64,000 nucleotides of DNA from Candidatus Didemnitutus sp. (GCA_019634575.1 JAHCAY010000004.1:102001-166000), one strand, 5' to 3'. Shown: positions 33,832 to 42,667, counted from the first letter of the stretch. Program-made: numbers and translations. Notes: generated by a model from the sequence alone, not told the origin.

Positions 33832-35991
33832 ATGGCTTCGTCTTCCGTTACCGGACACGGATCCGCGACCCTCACCGATTTTGTCGGCCTGCTCCGCCTG
33901 CGGCTGACCCTCGTGCTGCTGGTGTTCGGCTTGGTGCTCGTGACCACTGCCGGCGTCACCGCCCTGCTCCCGAAGTGGTATCTCGCCACCGCGAAGATCC
34001 GCGTCGAGAAGCCCGAGAGCGAGGTGAAGCTCTTCCAAAATCAGAATTCGTCCTACTACGACCCGTATTTCATCCAGGACCAGTTCGAGATCCTACAGTC
34101 GGAGAAAATCCTCTACCGCGTCATCGAGAACCTGAAACTGAACGACGTCTTCGGCCGCCAATTCGGCGACGGCCCCGCCTGGCCATCCGCGACCACCTAT
34201 CAGTTCCTCACGAAAAAGATGTTCACGCCCGAGTCGCGCCGCGCGACCTCGCTCATCGAGCTGAACGTCCAGGCGCGCGACCCACAGCTCGCCGCCGCCA
34301 TCGCCAACGAGATCGCCCGCGTCTACGCCGCCGACCGCGTCGACCTTGCCACCTCCGAGCAACGCGAGGGCCTCGCCAAACTCCGCGGCGAACTCGAGAA
34401 GCAGGAGACCGTCGTCGTCACGCAGCGCGACCGCGTGGAAAAACTCCGCAAGGACCTCGACATCTCCGGCGTCGACCTGAACCAGCGCTACTCCGACATG
34501 GAAATCGAGCGCCTGCGCCAGATGCAGAACTCTCTCATCGCGCTCCGCGTCGACGCCATCGGCCGCAAGACCCGCTGGGAGCGCTTCCGCACCATCCCCA
34601 CCGCCGACCGCCGCAACCTCGTCAACTCCGAGCTCATCTCCGACCCCAACATCCAGAACCTCCTTCAAGCCTTCCTCGTTGCCGACCAGAATCTCACGCG
34701 CCTCAAAGGCCGCCTCGGCGAGGCGCACCCCGACTTGATCGCCGCCGTCGATGCGCGCGCGAAAATCCAGGAGCAACTCGACAACCAGCTCCGCGGCTAC
34801 GAGAGCTCGCTCGAGATGGCCTTCACCGAGTCCGAGGCGCGCGTCACCGAGCTCGAGCGCCAACTCGCCCAAGCCAAGGTCGACCAGATCCTCTCCGCCC
34901 GCGAGCGCATGCGCCCCTTCGAGGAAGCCGCCTCGAAACTGGAGGACGAACAGCGCCTCCTCACCACGCTCAAGCTCACGCTCCGCCAGCGCGAAATCGA
35001 TTTCCAGGTCCCGAAGAAGACCATCGAGATCCTCAACACCGCCGAGCCCGCCCGCTACGCCGCGAAGCCCAGTTGGACGCTCAATCTGCTCTTCGCCACC
35101 GTATGCGGCCTGATCCTCGGCATCGGCGCCGCCGTCCTCGTGGAATTTTTCGACACCAGCTTCCGCAACGTTGCCGACGTCGAATCGAAGCTCGGCCTTC
35201 CGGTCCTCGGAGTGATTCCCTTCCAATCCGCCCCCGACGCCCGCCACGAGCCCGGTTCGCCGGAAGGCGAGCCGTTCCGCGTGCTCCAGACCAACCTGAA
35301 TCTCGCGTTGAAAGCCGGCCAACCCGTCGCGCTCAGCATTTTTTCCGCCGGCCCCGGCGAAGGCAAGTCCACCACGCTCCGCCAGCTCGCGCTGACCATG
35401 GCCCTCGCGGGCGAAAAGGTCCTCCTCGTCGACTCCGACGTGCGCCGGCCCACGCAGCATCGCCTCGCCAACACCAGCCGGGAGCCCGGTCTCACCGACG
35501 TCCTCCTCAACAAGGTTGCGTGGACCGACTGCCTGAAACCGCAGGCGCCCGGCCTCGACCTGATCTCCGCCGGCGCCAGCAGCGGAGTGACGTTGAGCCT
35601 GCTCTACGCCAACAAACTCCGGGAGCTCATCGCCGAGTTCAAGGACCGCTACGACAAAGTTCTCTTCGACTCACCGCCGATCATCGGCGTCAGCGACGCC
35701 TCGGTGCTCGCCAGCATCACCGACGGCACCGTGCTGCTCATCCAGCACCGCCGCAATCCCGCCAGCATGGTCCTGCGCGCGAAGCAAATCGTCGACGGCG
35801 TGAAAGCCCGCGTGATCGGCGTCGCGCTGAATCAGGTGCCCACCGGCACCGGGGAGGATTACGGCTACTACACCGCCAACTACTCCTATTACTCGGAAGG
35901 CGACGGGAAACCCGATTCGCCCGCCGACAAGCGCGGCCGCGCGACCGACAAACTCCAGCTGTCCGAACGCGAGCGCGCGAAGGACGCCTGA
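33832..35991 (+). CDS. Wzc-like polysaccharide chain-length determinant with BY-kinase domain
   Basis: The 719-residue protein joins a Wzz domain and a bacterial tyrosine kinase. TM1 is at about 22-42 and TM2 near 412-432 (LLFATVCGLILGIGAAVLVEFF), with a long periplasmic coiled-coil between (residues about 180-390). The cytoplasmic kinase has Walker A SAGPGEGKST near residue 506, Walker A' LLVDSDVRRPTQH and Walker B KVLFDSPPIIG. A tyrosine-rich patch YGYYTANYSYYSEG lies near the C-terminus and is the likely autophosphorylation cluster. It regulates polymer length and export. It is 18 bp from the barrel gene and 3 bp from the next gene, clearly one operon. Confidence 0.93.
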   Translation: MASSSVTGHGSATLTDFVGLLRLRLTLVLLVFGLVLVTTAGVTALLPKWYLATAKIRVEKPESEVKLFQNQNSSYYDPYFIQDQFEILQSEKILYRVIENLKLNDVFGRQFGDGPAWPSATTYQFLTKKMFTPESRRATSLIELNVQARDPQLAAAIANEIARVYAADRVDLATSEQREGLAKLRGELEKQETVVVTQRDRVEKLRKDLDISGVDLNQRYSDMEIERLRQMQNSLIALRVDAIGRKTRWERFRTIPTADRRNLVNSELISDPNIQNLLQAFLVADQNLTRLKGRLGEAHPDLIAAVDARAKIQEQLDNQLRGYESSLEMAFTESEARVTELERQLAQAKVDQILSARERMRPFEEAASKLEDEQRLLTTLKLTLRQREIDFQVPKKTIEILNTAEPARYAAKPSWTLNLLFATVCGLILGIGAAVLVEFFDTSFRNVADVESKLGLPVLGVIPFQSAPDARHEPGSPEGEPFRVLQTNLNLALKAGQPVALSIFSAGPGEGKSTTLRQLALTMALAGEKVLLVDSDVRRPTQHRLANTSREPGLTDVLLNKVAWTDCLKPQAPGLDLISAGASSGVTLSLLYANKLRELIAEFKDRYDKVLFDSPPIIGVSDASVLASITDGTVLLIQHRRNPASMVLRAKQIVDGVKARVIGVALNQVPTGTGEDYGYYTANYSYYSEGDGKPDSPADKRGRATDKLQLSERERAKDA

Positions 35992-35994
35992 ACG

Positions 35995-36873
35995 ATGAAA
36001 CCGTTCCGTGGCGCGACGCTGTTGCTCGGAGCCGTTCTGCTGGCCCTGACGATGCGCGCGGCGGAAATCCGCCTCGCCGGCTCTGATCTGCTCGGACGCG
36101 CGCTCGCACCCGCGCTCGAGAAATTCGGCCGCGAGAACGACGTCCAGGTCGCGGCCAATCTCGACGGCACGCGGCCGGGGCTCGACCGGTTGCGCGCCGG
36201 CGATGCGGACGTCGTGGTGTTCGTGCTCCCGCCGAGCGAGCATCCGCCCGGCGAACCGTTTGTGGTTCGCGCGCTCGGCTATCAGCCGGCCGTCATCGTG
36301 GTGCCCGAATCCGCGCCGCTCACGCAGCTCACCCTCGCGCAGGCGCAGGGTATTTTCGCGGCGAGTGGCGCGCAGAGCGTCAGCCTCTGGGGTGAACTCG
36401 GCCTCACGGGCGAATGGCGCACCCGCACGATCGCCGTGCACGTCGTCGCTCCCACCGAGGCGCTGACGGTTCCCTTGTTTCGCCGGCTCGCTGCCAACGG
36501 CGCGGAGATCAAGACGCTCGCGAGCTTCGGTGCGCTGGATCGTGTCCTCTCGCGTGTCCGCTCGAGCGACAACGCCATCGGTTTGGTGCCGGTGGTGCCG
36601 GCGGCCGGCTCGGGCTTGCGCGCCCTCGCGCTGGCCTCGAGCGTGCGTGACCCGGCGCACTTGCCGACGCCCGAGGCGCTGCACGACGGCAGCTATCCGT
36701 GGCGGCTCCCGCTGTATATCGCGTTCCGTCGCGAGGCGGCGCCGCGTTTGCTGACGTTCCTCCGGTTTCTGCTCAGCGACGAGTGCGGCGAGGTGTTGGC
36801 GCAGGCGCAGTTCGTGCCGCTCCCGGTCAGCGCGCGCAACCAGCTCGTGTTCGAGTTGGAAGAGCTGAATTGA
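35995..36873 (+). CDS. PstS-like periplasmic substrate-binding protein
   Basis: The 292-residue protein has a signal peptide (MKPFRGATLLLGAVLLALTMRA) and the fold landmarks of the PstS/PBP-like family: EIRLAGSDLLGRALAPALEKF, RLRAGDADVVVFVLPPSE, LGYQPAVIVVPESAPLTQLTLAQAQGIF, and SDNAIGLVPVVPAAGSGLRALAL. It binds an unknown small molecule or anion. It begins 3 bp after the Wzc-like gene, so it is in the exopolysaccharide operon rather than with an ABC transporter. PstS-like proteins have been seen near PEP-CTERM/EPS loci, but its role there is inferred only. Confidence 0.8.
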   Translation: MKPFRGATLLLGAVLLALTMRAAEIRLAGSDLLGRALAPALEKFGRENDVQVAANLDGTRPGLDRLRAGDADVVVFVLPPSEHPPGEPFVVRALGYQPAVIVVPESAPLTQLTLAQAQGIFAASGAQSVSLWGELGLTGEWRTRTIAVHVVAPTEALTVPLFRRLAANGAEIKTLASFGALDRVLSRVRSSDNAIGLVPVVPAAGSGLRALALASSVRDPAHLPTPEALHDGSYPWRLPLYIAFRREAAPRLLTFLRFLLSDECGEVLAQAQFVPLPVSARNQLVFELEELN

Positions 36874-36960
36874 GGCGAAAGCCGCTCCGCCGGCGCGAGT
36901 CAGGAACAGGGCTTGTCAGGGTGAGGGCGGCGGCTTTCACTGGCCGGCTAAATTTCTCCC

Positions 36961-39693
36961 ATGGCCTCGATCACCAAGAGCTACGAACCGCGCGACGTTG
37001 AGAAGAAGTGGTATGCCGCCTGGCAGGCCGCCGAGGCCTTCGCCGGCCGCGTCACGCCGGGCAAGGAGCCCTACACGATCGTCATCCCGCCGCCCAACGT
37101 CACCGGCGTGCTCACGATGGGCCACGTGCTGAACAACACGATCCAGGACATCCTTATCCGCCGCGCCCGTCTCGAAGGCAAGGAAGCCATGTGGCTGCCC
37201 GGCACCGATCATGCGGGCATCGCCACGCAGACCGTCGTCGAGCGCGAGCTGCGCAAACAGAAGCAGCATCGCCGCGATCTCGGCCGCGAGAAGTTCCTCG
37301 AGAAGGTCTGGTCGTGGCGCGAGGAGAAGGGCGGCATCATCCTGAAGCAGCTGCAGGCGCTCGGCGCCTCGTGCGACTGGAGCCGCACGCAGTTCACGAT
37401 GGACCCGCACTATTCGCAGGCGGTGCTGAACGTGTTCGTTGACCTCTTCGCCAAGGGCCACATCTACCGCGGCAAGCGCATGGTGAACTGGTGCCCGGTC
37501 TCGCTCACCGCGCTCTCCGACGAGGAAGTGATCATGAAGCCCGCGAAGGGCTTCCTCTATCAGGTGCGCTACGAGCGCGTGGACGCGCCCGGCGAGTTCA
37601 TCACGGTCAAGACGACGCGCCCCGAGACGATTCCCGGCGACGTCGCCATCGCCGTGCATCCCGACGACCCGCGCTACGCCGGCTGGATCGGCCAGAAGGT
37701 GCGCCGTCCGCTCGGCCCGACCGCGGAGATCCCGATCATTGCCGACAGCGCGGTGGACAAGGAGTTCGGCTCCGGCGCGCTCAAGATCACGCCCGCGCAC
37801 GACAAGGTGGATTTCGAGATCGGCCAGCGCCACAAACTCCCGCCGATCGACGTCCTCAACGCCGACGGCACGCTCAACGAGCTCGCCGGCCCCGAACTCG
37901 CGGGCATGGATCGCTTCGCCGGCCGCAAGAAAGCCGCCGAGTTGCTCAAAGAGCGCGGTGCCCTCGTGAAGGAAGAGCCCTACGAGAACAACGTTGGCTT
38001 CTCCGAGCGCGCCGACGTGCCGATCGAGCCGCGCCTCACGTGGCAGTGGTGGTTGAAGTATCCGCGCGTCGAGGAGGCCAAGACCGCCGTGCGCGACGGA
38101 CACATCAAGTTCCATCCGGAACGCTGGTCGAAGGTTTACCTCCACTGGCTCGAGAACATCCAGGATTGGTGCATCAGCCGCCAGCTGTGGTGGGGCCACC
38201 GCATCCCCGTCTGGTATCGCAAGGGCCTCGATAAGGAAAAGCTCACCGAGGCTGACCTGCGCGACGCCACGAAGGTCCATGTCTCGCTCGCCGGCCCCGC
38301 CGATCCGGAGAACTGGGTGCAGGAGGACGACGTGCTCGATACCTGGGCGTCGTCGTGGCTCTGGCCTTTCGCCACCCTCGGCTGGCCCGACGCCGCGAAG
38401 ATGCAGGAGCGCGGCTACGACTATTTCTACCCGACGAGCACGCTCGTGACCGGTCCGGACATCATTTTCTTCTGGGTCGCGCGCATGATCATGGCCGGCC
38501 TCGAATACACGCACGAAGGCCAGCCGCTCGAAAAACGAGTCCCGTTCAAGGACGTCTACTTCACCGGCATCATCCGCGACCAGCAGGGCCGCAAGATGTC
38601 GAAATCGCTCGGCAATTCGCCCGATCCGCTCGACCTCATCGCGACCTACGGCGCGGACGGCCTGCGCTTCGGCATCATCTCGATCGCGCCGCAAGGTCAG
38701 GACATCCGCTTCCAGGAAGACCGCATCGAGACCGGCAAGAACTTCTGCAACAAGCTCTGGAACGCCTGCCGCTTCCGCCAGATGAGCGGCGACATGGCCG
38801 ACAACTCCTCGCTCGCAGCCGTCCTCGCGCGCCTCGAGCCCGCGAAGTTCGACGCCGCCGATCACGCGATCCTCGACCGGCTGCTCGAAACCACGCGCGC
38901 CGTAAAAGATGCTTTTTTTAGCTTCGAGTTCAGCGGAGCCGTGCAAGCGCTCTACGGATTCTTTTGGAACGATTTCTGCGATTCCTATGTCGAGTTTTCG
39001 AAGGGTAAGCTCCAAGACGCCTCCACGAAGGCCAGTTGCCTTGCTATCCAAGATCTTGTGCTGCGCCAGACGCTGCTGCTACTTCACCCGTTCACGCCAT
39101 TCATCACCGAAGAGCTCTGGCATTTGCTTGGATACGGCGTTGATGGGCAATTCCTGATGCGTGACGTGCGGTTGGAATCTGAAAACGAACTAGCTAAGGC
39201 AATTCATGATCGAGGTATCGTGATCGACAAGAATGCTAGTCGCCTTGTGCAGACCGTTCACGAGTCAGCCTCCGTTCTGAAAGCAAGTAAGGCGGCGTCC
39301 GGTATGGCCGGTGTGAAGTTTCCGACGATATACATTCAACCGGCTCCAGGCTTCCAAGATTTCTACGCGAACGACCAGTCTTCTAAGTTTGCGAGAATAT
39401 TCGAGACAGGTTCGTTCCAAGTGGGAAGCATTCACCCTGCCTTAACATCCGTCACGGGATCGGGGACGTTTTATATTCCCATACCCGAAAGAGACACGGC
39501 CGCTGAGAAAGCGAAGCACCTAAAGGAACTCGAAACGCTCGCGAAGCACATCGCCGGCACCGAAGCGCGCCTCAGCAACGAAGCGTTCGTCTCGAAGGCG
39601 CCGCCGGCCGTCCTCGACGGCGCCCGCAAGCAGCTCGCCGACCTGAAAGCCAAGCAGGCCGAGGTCCAGCGCCTACTCGCGGCGCTCGGTTGA
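36961..39693 (+). CDS. valS: Valyl-tRNA synthetase
   Basis: The 910-residue class I synthetase charges tRNA-Val. It begins YEPRDVEKKWYAAW, has the HIGH-type motif PPNVTGVLTMGHVLNNT near residue 50, the editing domain (TTRPETIPGDVAIAVHPDD), WCISRQLWWGHRIPVWY, and the KMSKS loop GRKMSKSLGNSPDPLD near residue 545. The anticodon-binding domain and the terminal coiled coil typical of ValRS (LKELETLAKHIAGTEARLSNEAFVSKAP) complete it. From about 38,900 to 39,530 (residues about 648-858) codon use and GC content drop markedly relative to the rest, while the frame stays open. A terminator follows. Confidence 0.97.
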   Translation: MASITKSYEPRDVEKKWYAAWQAAEAFAGRVTPGKEPYTIVIPPPNVTGVLTMGHVLNNTIQDILIRRARLEGKEAMWLPGTDHAGIATQTVVERELRKQKQHRRDLGREKFLEKVWSWREEKGGIILKQLQALGASCDWSRTQFTMDPHYSQAVLNVFVDLFAKGHIYRGKRMVNWCPVSLTALSDEEVIMKPAKGFLYQVRYERVDAPGEFITVKTTRPETIPGDVAIAVHPDDPRYAGWIGQKVRRPLGPTAEIPIIADSAVDKEFGSGALKITPAHDKVDFEIGQRHKLPPIDVLNADGTLNELAGPELAGMDRFAGRKKAAELLKERGALVKEEPYENNVGFSERADVPIEPRLTWQWWLKYPRVEEAKTAVRDGHIKFHPERWSKVYLHWLENIQDWCISRQLWWGHRIPVWYRKGLDKEKLTEADLRDATKVHVSLAGPADPENWVQEDDVLDTWASSWLWPFATLGWPDAAKMQERGYDYFYPTSTLVTGPDIIFFWVARMIMAGLEYTHEGQPLEKRVPFKDVYFTGIIRDQQGRKMSKSLGNSPDPLDLIATYGADGLRFGIISIAPQGQDIRFQEDRIETGKNFCNKLWNACRFRQMSGDMADNSSLAAVLARLEPAKFDAADHAILDRLLETTRAVKDAFFSFEFSGAVQALYGFFWNDFCDSYVEFSKGKLQDASTKASCLAIQDLVLRQTLLLLHPFTPFITEELWHLLGYGVDGQFLMRDVRLESENELAKAIHDRGIVIDKNASRLVQTVHESASVLKASKAASGMAGVKFPTIYIQPAPGFQDFYANDQSSKFARIFETGSFQVGSIHPALTSVTGSGTFYIPIPERDTAAEKAKHLKELETLAKHIAGTEARLSNEAFVSKAPPAVLDGARKQLADLKAKQAEVQRLLAALG

Positions 39694-39711
39694 GCGAACG
39701 CTTTTCTTTTC

Positions 39712-39744
39712 GCCCCGGGACGCTTCGTGCGCTCGGGGCTTTTT
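39712..39744 (+). terminator. Terminator of valS
   Basis: GCCCCG (39712-39717) pairs with CGGGGC (39734-39739) through an imperfect stem around a TTCG tetraloop, followed by TTTTT. It is 18 bp after the stop codon. Confidence 0.85.
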
Positions 39745-39776
39745 CGTCGGCGGACGGAAGGAGGCGGGAGTTTGTC

Positions 39777-39823
39777 TTGTCGTCGAAAAACGACAGGATG
39801 GATGCGTGGTGCCTTGCTAAAGT
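39777..39823 (+). promoter_or_regulatory. PEP-CTERM operator and -10, copy 1
   Basis: TTGTCGT-CGAAAA-ACGACAG (39777-39796) is an inverted repeat with a 6-base spacer. A -10-like TAAAGT (39818-39823) follows after 21 bases. The same arrangement precedes the next two PEP-CTERM genes. The start codon is 86 bases downstream of the repeat. Confidence 0.75.
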
Positions 39824-39882
39824 GCTCGGTGAGCTATTCCCGCCTCCCGCAGGGGTTCGCGGCCGGCTCGCGAACACACTCC

Positions 39883-40569
39883 ATGCACCTATCCAAACAA
39901 GTATTGTTGCGCGCCGCGGCCGGTTGGCTGGCGGCTTTGACGATCGCAGCGTCCGCTCACGCCGGCCCGAGCAGCCTTTTCTGGGGAGGCGGCTCCGGCA
40001 ACTGGAGCACCACCGCGAATTGGTCCTCGAATGAGCTCGGGCCCTACACCGACACTTTCTCCGGCAACGCCGCGACGTTCGGCTCCAACACGGGGGGCAC
40101 GCTCACCTTCACCCAGAATGTATCGTTGGACGTGTTCTACATCTCCGGGAGCGGGGCGTATACCTTCGCGCTCGCCGGCAACGATCTGAGCGTCGCCAAC
40201 AACGCTTTCATCGTTTCGGCGGCGACGACGTTTGATTTCGGCGGAGGAAATTCGACCCTCAATGTGGGAAGCGGATTTTTGAACTTTTACGTCGAGGGGT
40301 TCACGGTCGCCAATTACCAGGCCGGTTCGGACGTGATTCGCTTTGGCACCAGCGCTTCGGCGCTGACTTCGACCGAGCTGAGCCACATCGTGTTTTCGGG
40401 CTACTCTCTCGGCGGCGCCGCGCAAATCGACGCGAACGGCTACGTCACGCCGATGGGCGTTTCCGCGGTGCCCGAGCCTTCGACCTACGCGGCGATCTTC
40501 GGCGCGCTGGCGCTCGGTGCGGTCGCGGTGGTCCGCCGCCGTCGCACGGCGGTCTTGGCGCAGAACTGA
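39883..40569 (+). CDS. PEP-CTERM sorting-domain surface protein 1
   Basis: The 228-residue protein (start at MHLSKQVLL) has a signal peptide ending ASAHA. A beta-rich region starts LFWGGGSGNWSTTANWSS, a pattern found in autotransporter-associated repeats. The sorting signal VPEPSTYAAIFGALALGA with a membrane helix and a basic tail (RRRRTAVLAQN) closes it. Such proteins are cleaved and sorted by an exosortase to the cell surface; no exosortase gene is in this window. It is the first of three paralogous cassettes that share operator, sorting signal and terminator but have unrelated middles. Confidence 0.9.
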   Translation: MHLSKQVLLRAAAGWLAALTIAASAHAGPSSLFWGGGSGNWSTTANWSSNELGPYTDTFSGNAATFGSNTGGTLTFTQNVSLDVFYISGSGAYTFALAGNDLSVANNAFIVSAATTFDFGGGNSTLNVGSGFLNFYVEGFTVANYQAGSDVIRFGTSASALTSTELSHIVFSGYSLGGAAQIDANGYVTPMGVSAVPEPSTYAAIFGALALGAVAVVRRRRTAVLAQN

Positions 40570-40600
40570 GCGTCCACGTTTCTCTTCTGGCGTATTCTCG

Positions 40601-40635
40601 CCCCGGTTCGCCTCGCGCGGCCGGGGTTTGGTTTT
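40601..40635 (+). terminator. Terminator of PEP-CTERM gene 1
   Basis: CCCCGG (40601-40606) pairs with CCGGGG (40621-40626), followed by TTTGGTTTT. It matches the terminators of the next two genes in outer stem but has a different loop. Confidence 0.85.
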
Positions 40636-40687
40636 CTCGGGACAACTGAGATTGCGCTCCGACAGCATCTGTTCGCGAAACGGCGGA

Positions 40688-40734
40688 CTGTCGTCGGAAA
40701 ACGACAGGAGGCCGCGACGGAAAACCGGTATAGT
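40688..40734 (+). promoter_or_regulatory. PEP-CTERM operator and -10, copy 2
   Basis: CTGTCGT-CGGAAA-ACGACAG (40688-40707) is a perfect 7-base inverted repeat with a 6-base spacer. TATAGT (40729-40734) lies 21 bases further on. The start codon is 71 bases downstream of the repeat. Confidence 0.8.
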
Positions 40735-40778
40735 AGCTCCGCGTTCGCCGTAACGGAAACGCCTCCACACTGACACCC

Positions 40779-41492
40779 ATGTCCCTCTTCCTTCGCTCGA
40801 CTCTGTTTATCGGCGCCTTGGCGGCTGCGATTTCCGCCTCGGCCCAAACTTCGATTGCCTTCGGCAATCTCGGTGGCACCACGGGCTCAGTCCCGCTGAC
40901 GGCTGCCTATCCGATCTTCTACGCCGATCCGACGACCGATTTCTGGGGCGCGGTCGGGTTCACCGTCGGCGCCACGAGCTACACGTTCGATCACGTCACC
41001 GCGCCGTTCTACAGTCTCTACTCGGACACGCCGACGACGGTTGAAGGTGGCATCTACAGCAACGTCGGTGGCAATCCCGGCACTTTACTGGCGGCATTCA
41101 ACACGCTCTCCGTCGCGCCGCAGAGCACGGGCGCACAAACCTACGATCTCACGTTGGCTTCCGGCACCCTTCAGCTCCAAACCGGGGTGTCGTATTTCAT
41201 CGTGGTGCACGACGCTGCCCCCGGACCGATTTGGGTGCGGACGGGATCTGAGACCACGCCGTCGAGCTCCGTCGGCTTCACGTTCGACAGCTACCGCGGC
41301 AGCAGCAACGGCGGTGCGGTGTGGGACAGCTCAGGTTACTACGGCATCAGCACGATCCAGCCGAGTTTCGATCTCTACGTCACCTCCGCCGTGCCCGAGC
41401 CCTCGACCTACGCGGCGATCTTCGGTGCGATGGCGCTCGGTGCGGTCGCGATTGTCCGCCAGCGTCGTCGCGCGGCGGCGGCGCAAAACTGA
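40779..41492 (+). CDS. PEP-CTERM sorting-domain surface protein 2
   Basis: The 237-residue protein begins MSLFLRSTLFIGALAAAISASA (signal peptide). The mature part is Thr/Ser/Gly-rich with VGATSYTFDHVTAPFY, GGIYSNVGGNPGTLLAAF and VSYFIVVHDAAPGPIWVRTGS, which resembles the choice-of-anchor domains of verrucomicrobial exported proteins. The C-terminus VPEPSTYAAIFGAMALGA plus QRRRAAAAQN is the exosortase signal. Only the sorting module is shared with its two neighbours. Function unknown; probably a surface or matrix protein. Confidence 0.9.
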   Translation: MSLFLRSTLFIGALAAAISASAQTSIAFGNLGGTTGSVPLTAAYPIFYADPTTDFWGAVGFTVGATSYTFDHVTAPFYSLYSDTPTTVEGGIYSNVGGNPGTLLAAFNTLSVAPQSTGAQTYDLTLASGTLQLQTGVSYFIVVHDAAPGPIWVRTGSETTPSSSVGFTFDSYRGSSNGGAVWDSSGYYGISTIQPSFDLYVTSAVPEPSTYAAIFGAMALGAVAIVRQRRRAAAAQN

Positions 41493-41514
41493 TTTCCAAC
41501 CAACTCTCGCACGA

Positions 41515-41549
41515 CCCCGGTTCACGTTCGCGTGGCCGGGGTTTTGTTT
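41515..41549 (+). terminator. Terminator of PEP-CTERM gene 2
   Basis: CCCCGGTTCACG (41515-41526) pairs with CGTGGCCGGGG (41531-41541) around TTCG, followed by TTTTGTTT. The stem-loop is base-for-base the same as at 42595. Confidence 0.9.
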
Positions 41550-41554
41550 GCCAA

Positions 41555-41623
41555 AGTGGCAGGAGCTTCCAGCTCCCGATTCTTCGCGTGCGTCAAACGC
41601 GGGAGCTGGAAGCTCCCGCTACT
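41555..41623. repeat. REP doublet between PEP-CTERM genes 2 and 3
   Basis: The left unit (41555-41578) is AGTGGCAGGAGCTTCCAGCT then CCCG. The right unit (41600-41623) is its inverted copy with 22 of 24 matches. Each contains the palindromic core AGCTTCCAGCT. A related single unit is at 42635. Confidence 0.7.
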
Positions 41624-41714
41624 CTCGCTCCGGAAACGATGCCGGTGCGGTTGGCCTGAGGCGCAGGTCCTTGGCGCTGGGAACTCTCGGCGCGGCGTGA
41701 GGGAAGTCGGCCTC

Positions 41715-41762
41715 GCGTCGTTGAAAAACGACAGGACGGGGCAGCGCGTGACCATGTATAGT
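41715..41762 (+). promoter_or_regulatory. PEP-CTERM operator and -10, copy 3
   Basis: GCGTCGT-TGAAAA-ACGACAG (41715-41734) keeps the core GTCGT-N6-ACGAC of the other two copies. TATAGT (41757-41762) lies 22 bases beyond. The start codon is 100 bases downstream of the repeat. Confidence 0.75.
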
Positions 41763-41834
41763 CGGAGTCAGGACACGTCGTCGGGCGAGAGCGCGGTGCG
41801 TTTTCGGAAGTCACGCTGTTCCTCCTCTTCACCC

Positions 41835-42572
41835 ATGATCACTCGTTCATCATCACGCACCTACCGGCTGTTTCGCGCGACCATGTTTGTGGCGGCGAGC
41901 CTTGCGGCGGCGCTTATCGCGGACGCCCAGTTCACTCTCACCTACTCGGGCGTGGCGACGTCGACTGCAGGCGGCTATACTGCGGGCCAGAACGTCACGT
42001 TCACCTTCACGCTGGCTCAGAGTCTGTCGCCCACGGTCTATTACGACACCAGCAACCAGCCCATGACGATGCGGTGGAGCCAGCCGGGTCTGTGGACCAG
42101 TCTGACCGGCACCGGCTTGTCTGGCACGGTGGGCGGCTACATTGGCATGATCGACGTGAGCAACGACGGCTCGTCCACTTATGGCAAGCTCTCGGCGGCG
42201 CTGTTTATGATGGAGTCGGCGGATCTTGCGGTGAACGGGACTCCGATAAACCAAATCCGCTTCCAGAATATCCCTTGGACCGGCCTGTCGATTCCGGTTC
42301 TCGGCGCGGCGGTGACCGATCCGAACGCCTATCTATCCACTTACATCACGCCCAGCACCTATCTGGTCAACCAGGACGGCCCCACCGCTTCTCCTTTTAT
42401 CATGGTGTTACCGTCCAACACGGTGGTGCCGATCAGCATCAGCTCGTTGACGATCGCGAACGCTTCGGCGGTGCCCGAGCCGTCTACCTATGCGGCGATC
42501 TTCGGCGCGCTGGCGCTCGGTGCGGTCGCGGTGAACCGCCAGCGGCGTCGCGTGGCGGCGGTCCAAAACTGA
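41835..42572 (+). CDS. PEP-CTERM sorting-domain surface protein 3
   Basis: The 245-residue protein starts MITRSSSRTYRLFRATMFVA and has a signal peptide ending LIADA. The mature portion (FTLTYSGVATSTAGGYTAGQNVTFTFTLAQ...) is beta-rich and unlike the other two. It ends VPEPSTYAAIFGALALGA then VNRQRRRVAAVQN. The longer frame to 41532 was rejected because it would cover the operator and the signal peptide. Its 3' end, stop and terminator are nearly the same as in gene 2, which points to duplication of a cassette with exchange of the central part. Confidence 0.9.
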   Translation: MITRSSSRTYRLFRATMFVAASLAAALIADAQFTLTYSGVATSTAGGYTAGQNVTFTFTLAQSLSPTVYYDTSNQPMTMRWSQPGLWTSLTGTGLSGTVGGYIGMIDVSNDGSSTYGKLSAALFMMESADLAVNGTPINQIRFQNIPWTGLSIPVLGAAVTDPNAYLSTYITPSTYLVNQDGPTASPFIMVLPSNTVVPISISSLTIANASAVPEPSTYAAIFGALALGAVAVNRQRRRVAAVQN

Positions 42573-42594
42573 TTTTCGATCACCTCTCGAATGG

Positions 42595-42632
42595 CCCCGG
42601 TTCACGTTCGCGTGGCCGGGGTTTTGGTTTTT
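42595..42632 (+). terminator. Terminator of PEP-CTERM gene 3
   Basis: The stem-loop CCCCGGTTCACG-TTCG-CGTGGCCGGGG is the same as at 41515, followed by TTTTGGTTTTT. Confidence 0.9.
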
Positions 42633-42634
42633 CC

Positions 42635-42667
42635 AAAGTAGAGGAAGCTTTCAGCTCCCTCTACTTT
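42635..42667 (-). terminator. Hairpin at the 3' end of the histidine kinase gene
   Basis: AAAGTAGAGG / CCTCTACTTT arms flank AAGCTTTCAGCT. The hairpin overlaps the kinase stop codon (42661-42663) and may serve as terminator for the leftward transcript. It is a diverged single unit of the repeat at 41555. Confidence 0.5.

Noticed and set aside
36937..39051. A 704-codon open frame antisense to valS
   Set aside because: valS is certain; the antisense frame is a GC-bias shadow that ends at the composition island.
39790..39830. A possible sigma-54 promoter (TGGTGCCTTGCTA) before PEP-CTERM gene 1
   Set aside because: The GG-to-GC spacing is 6 rather than 10 bases and the motif is missing before genes 2 and 3.
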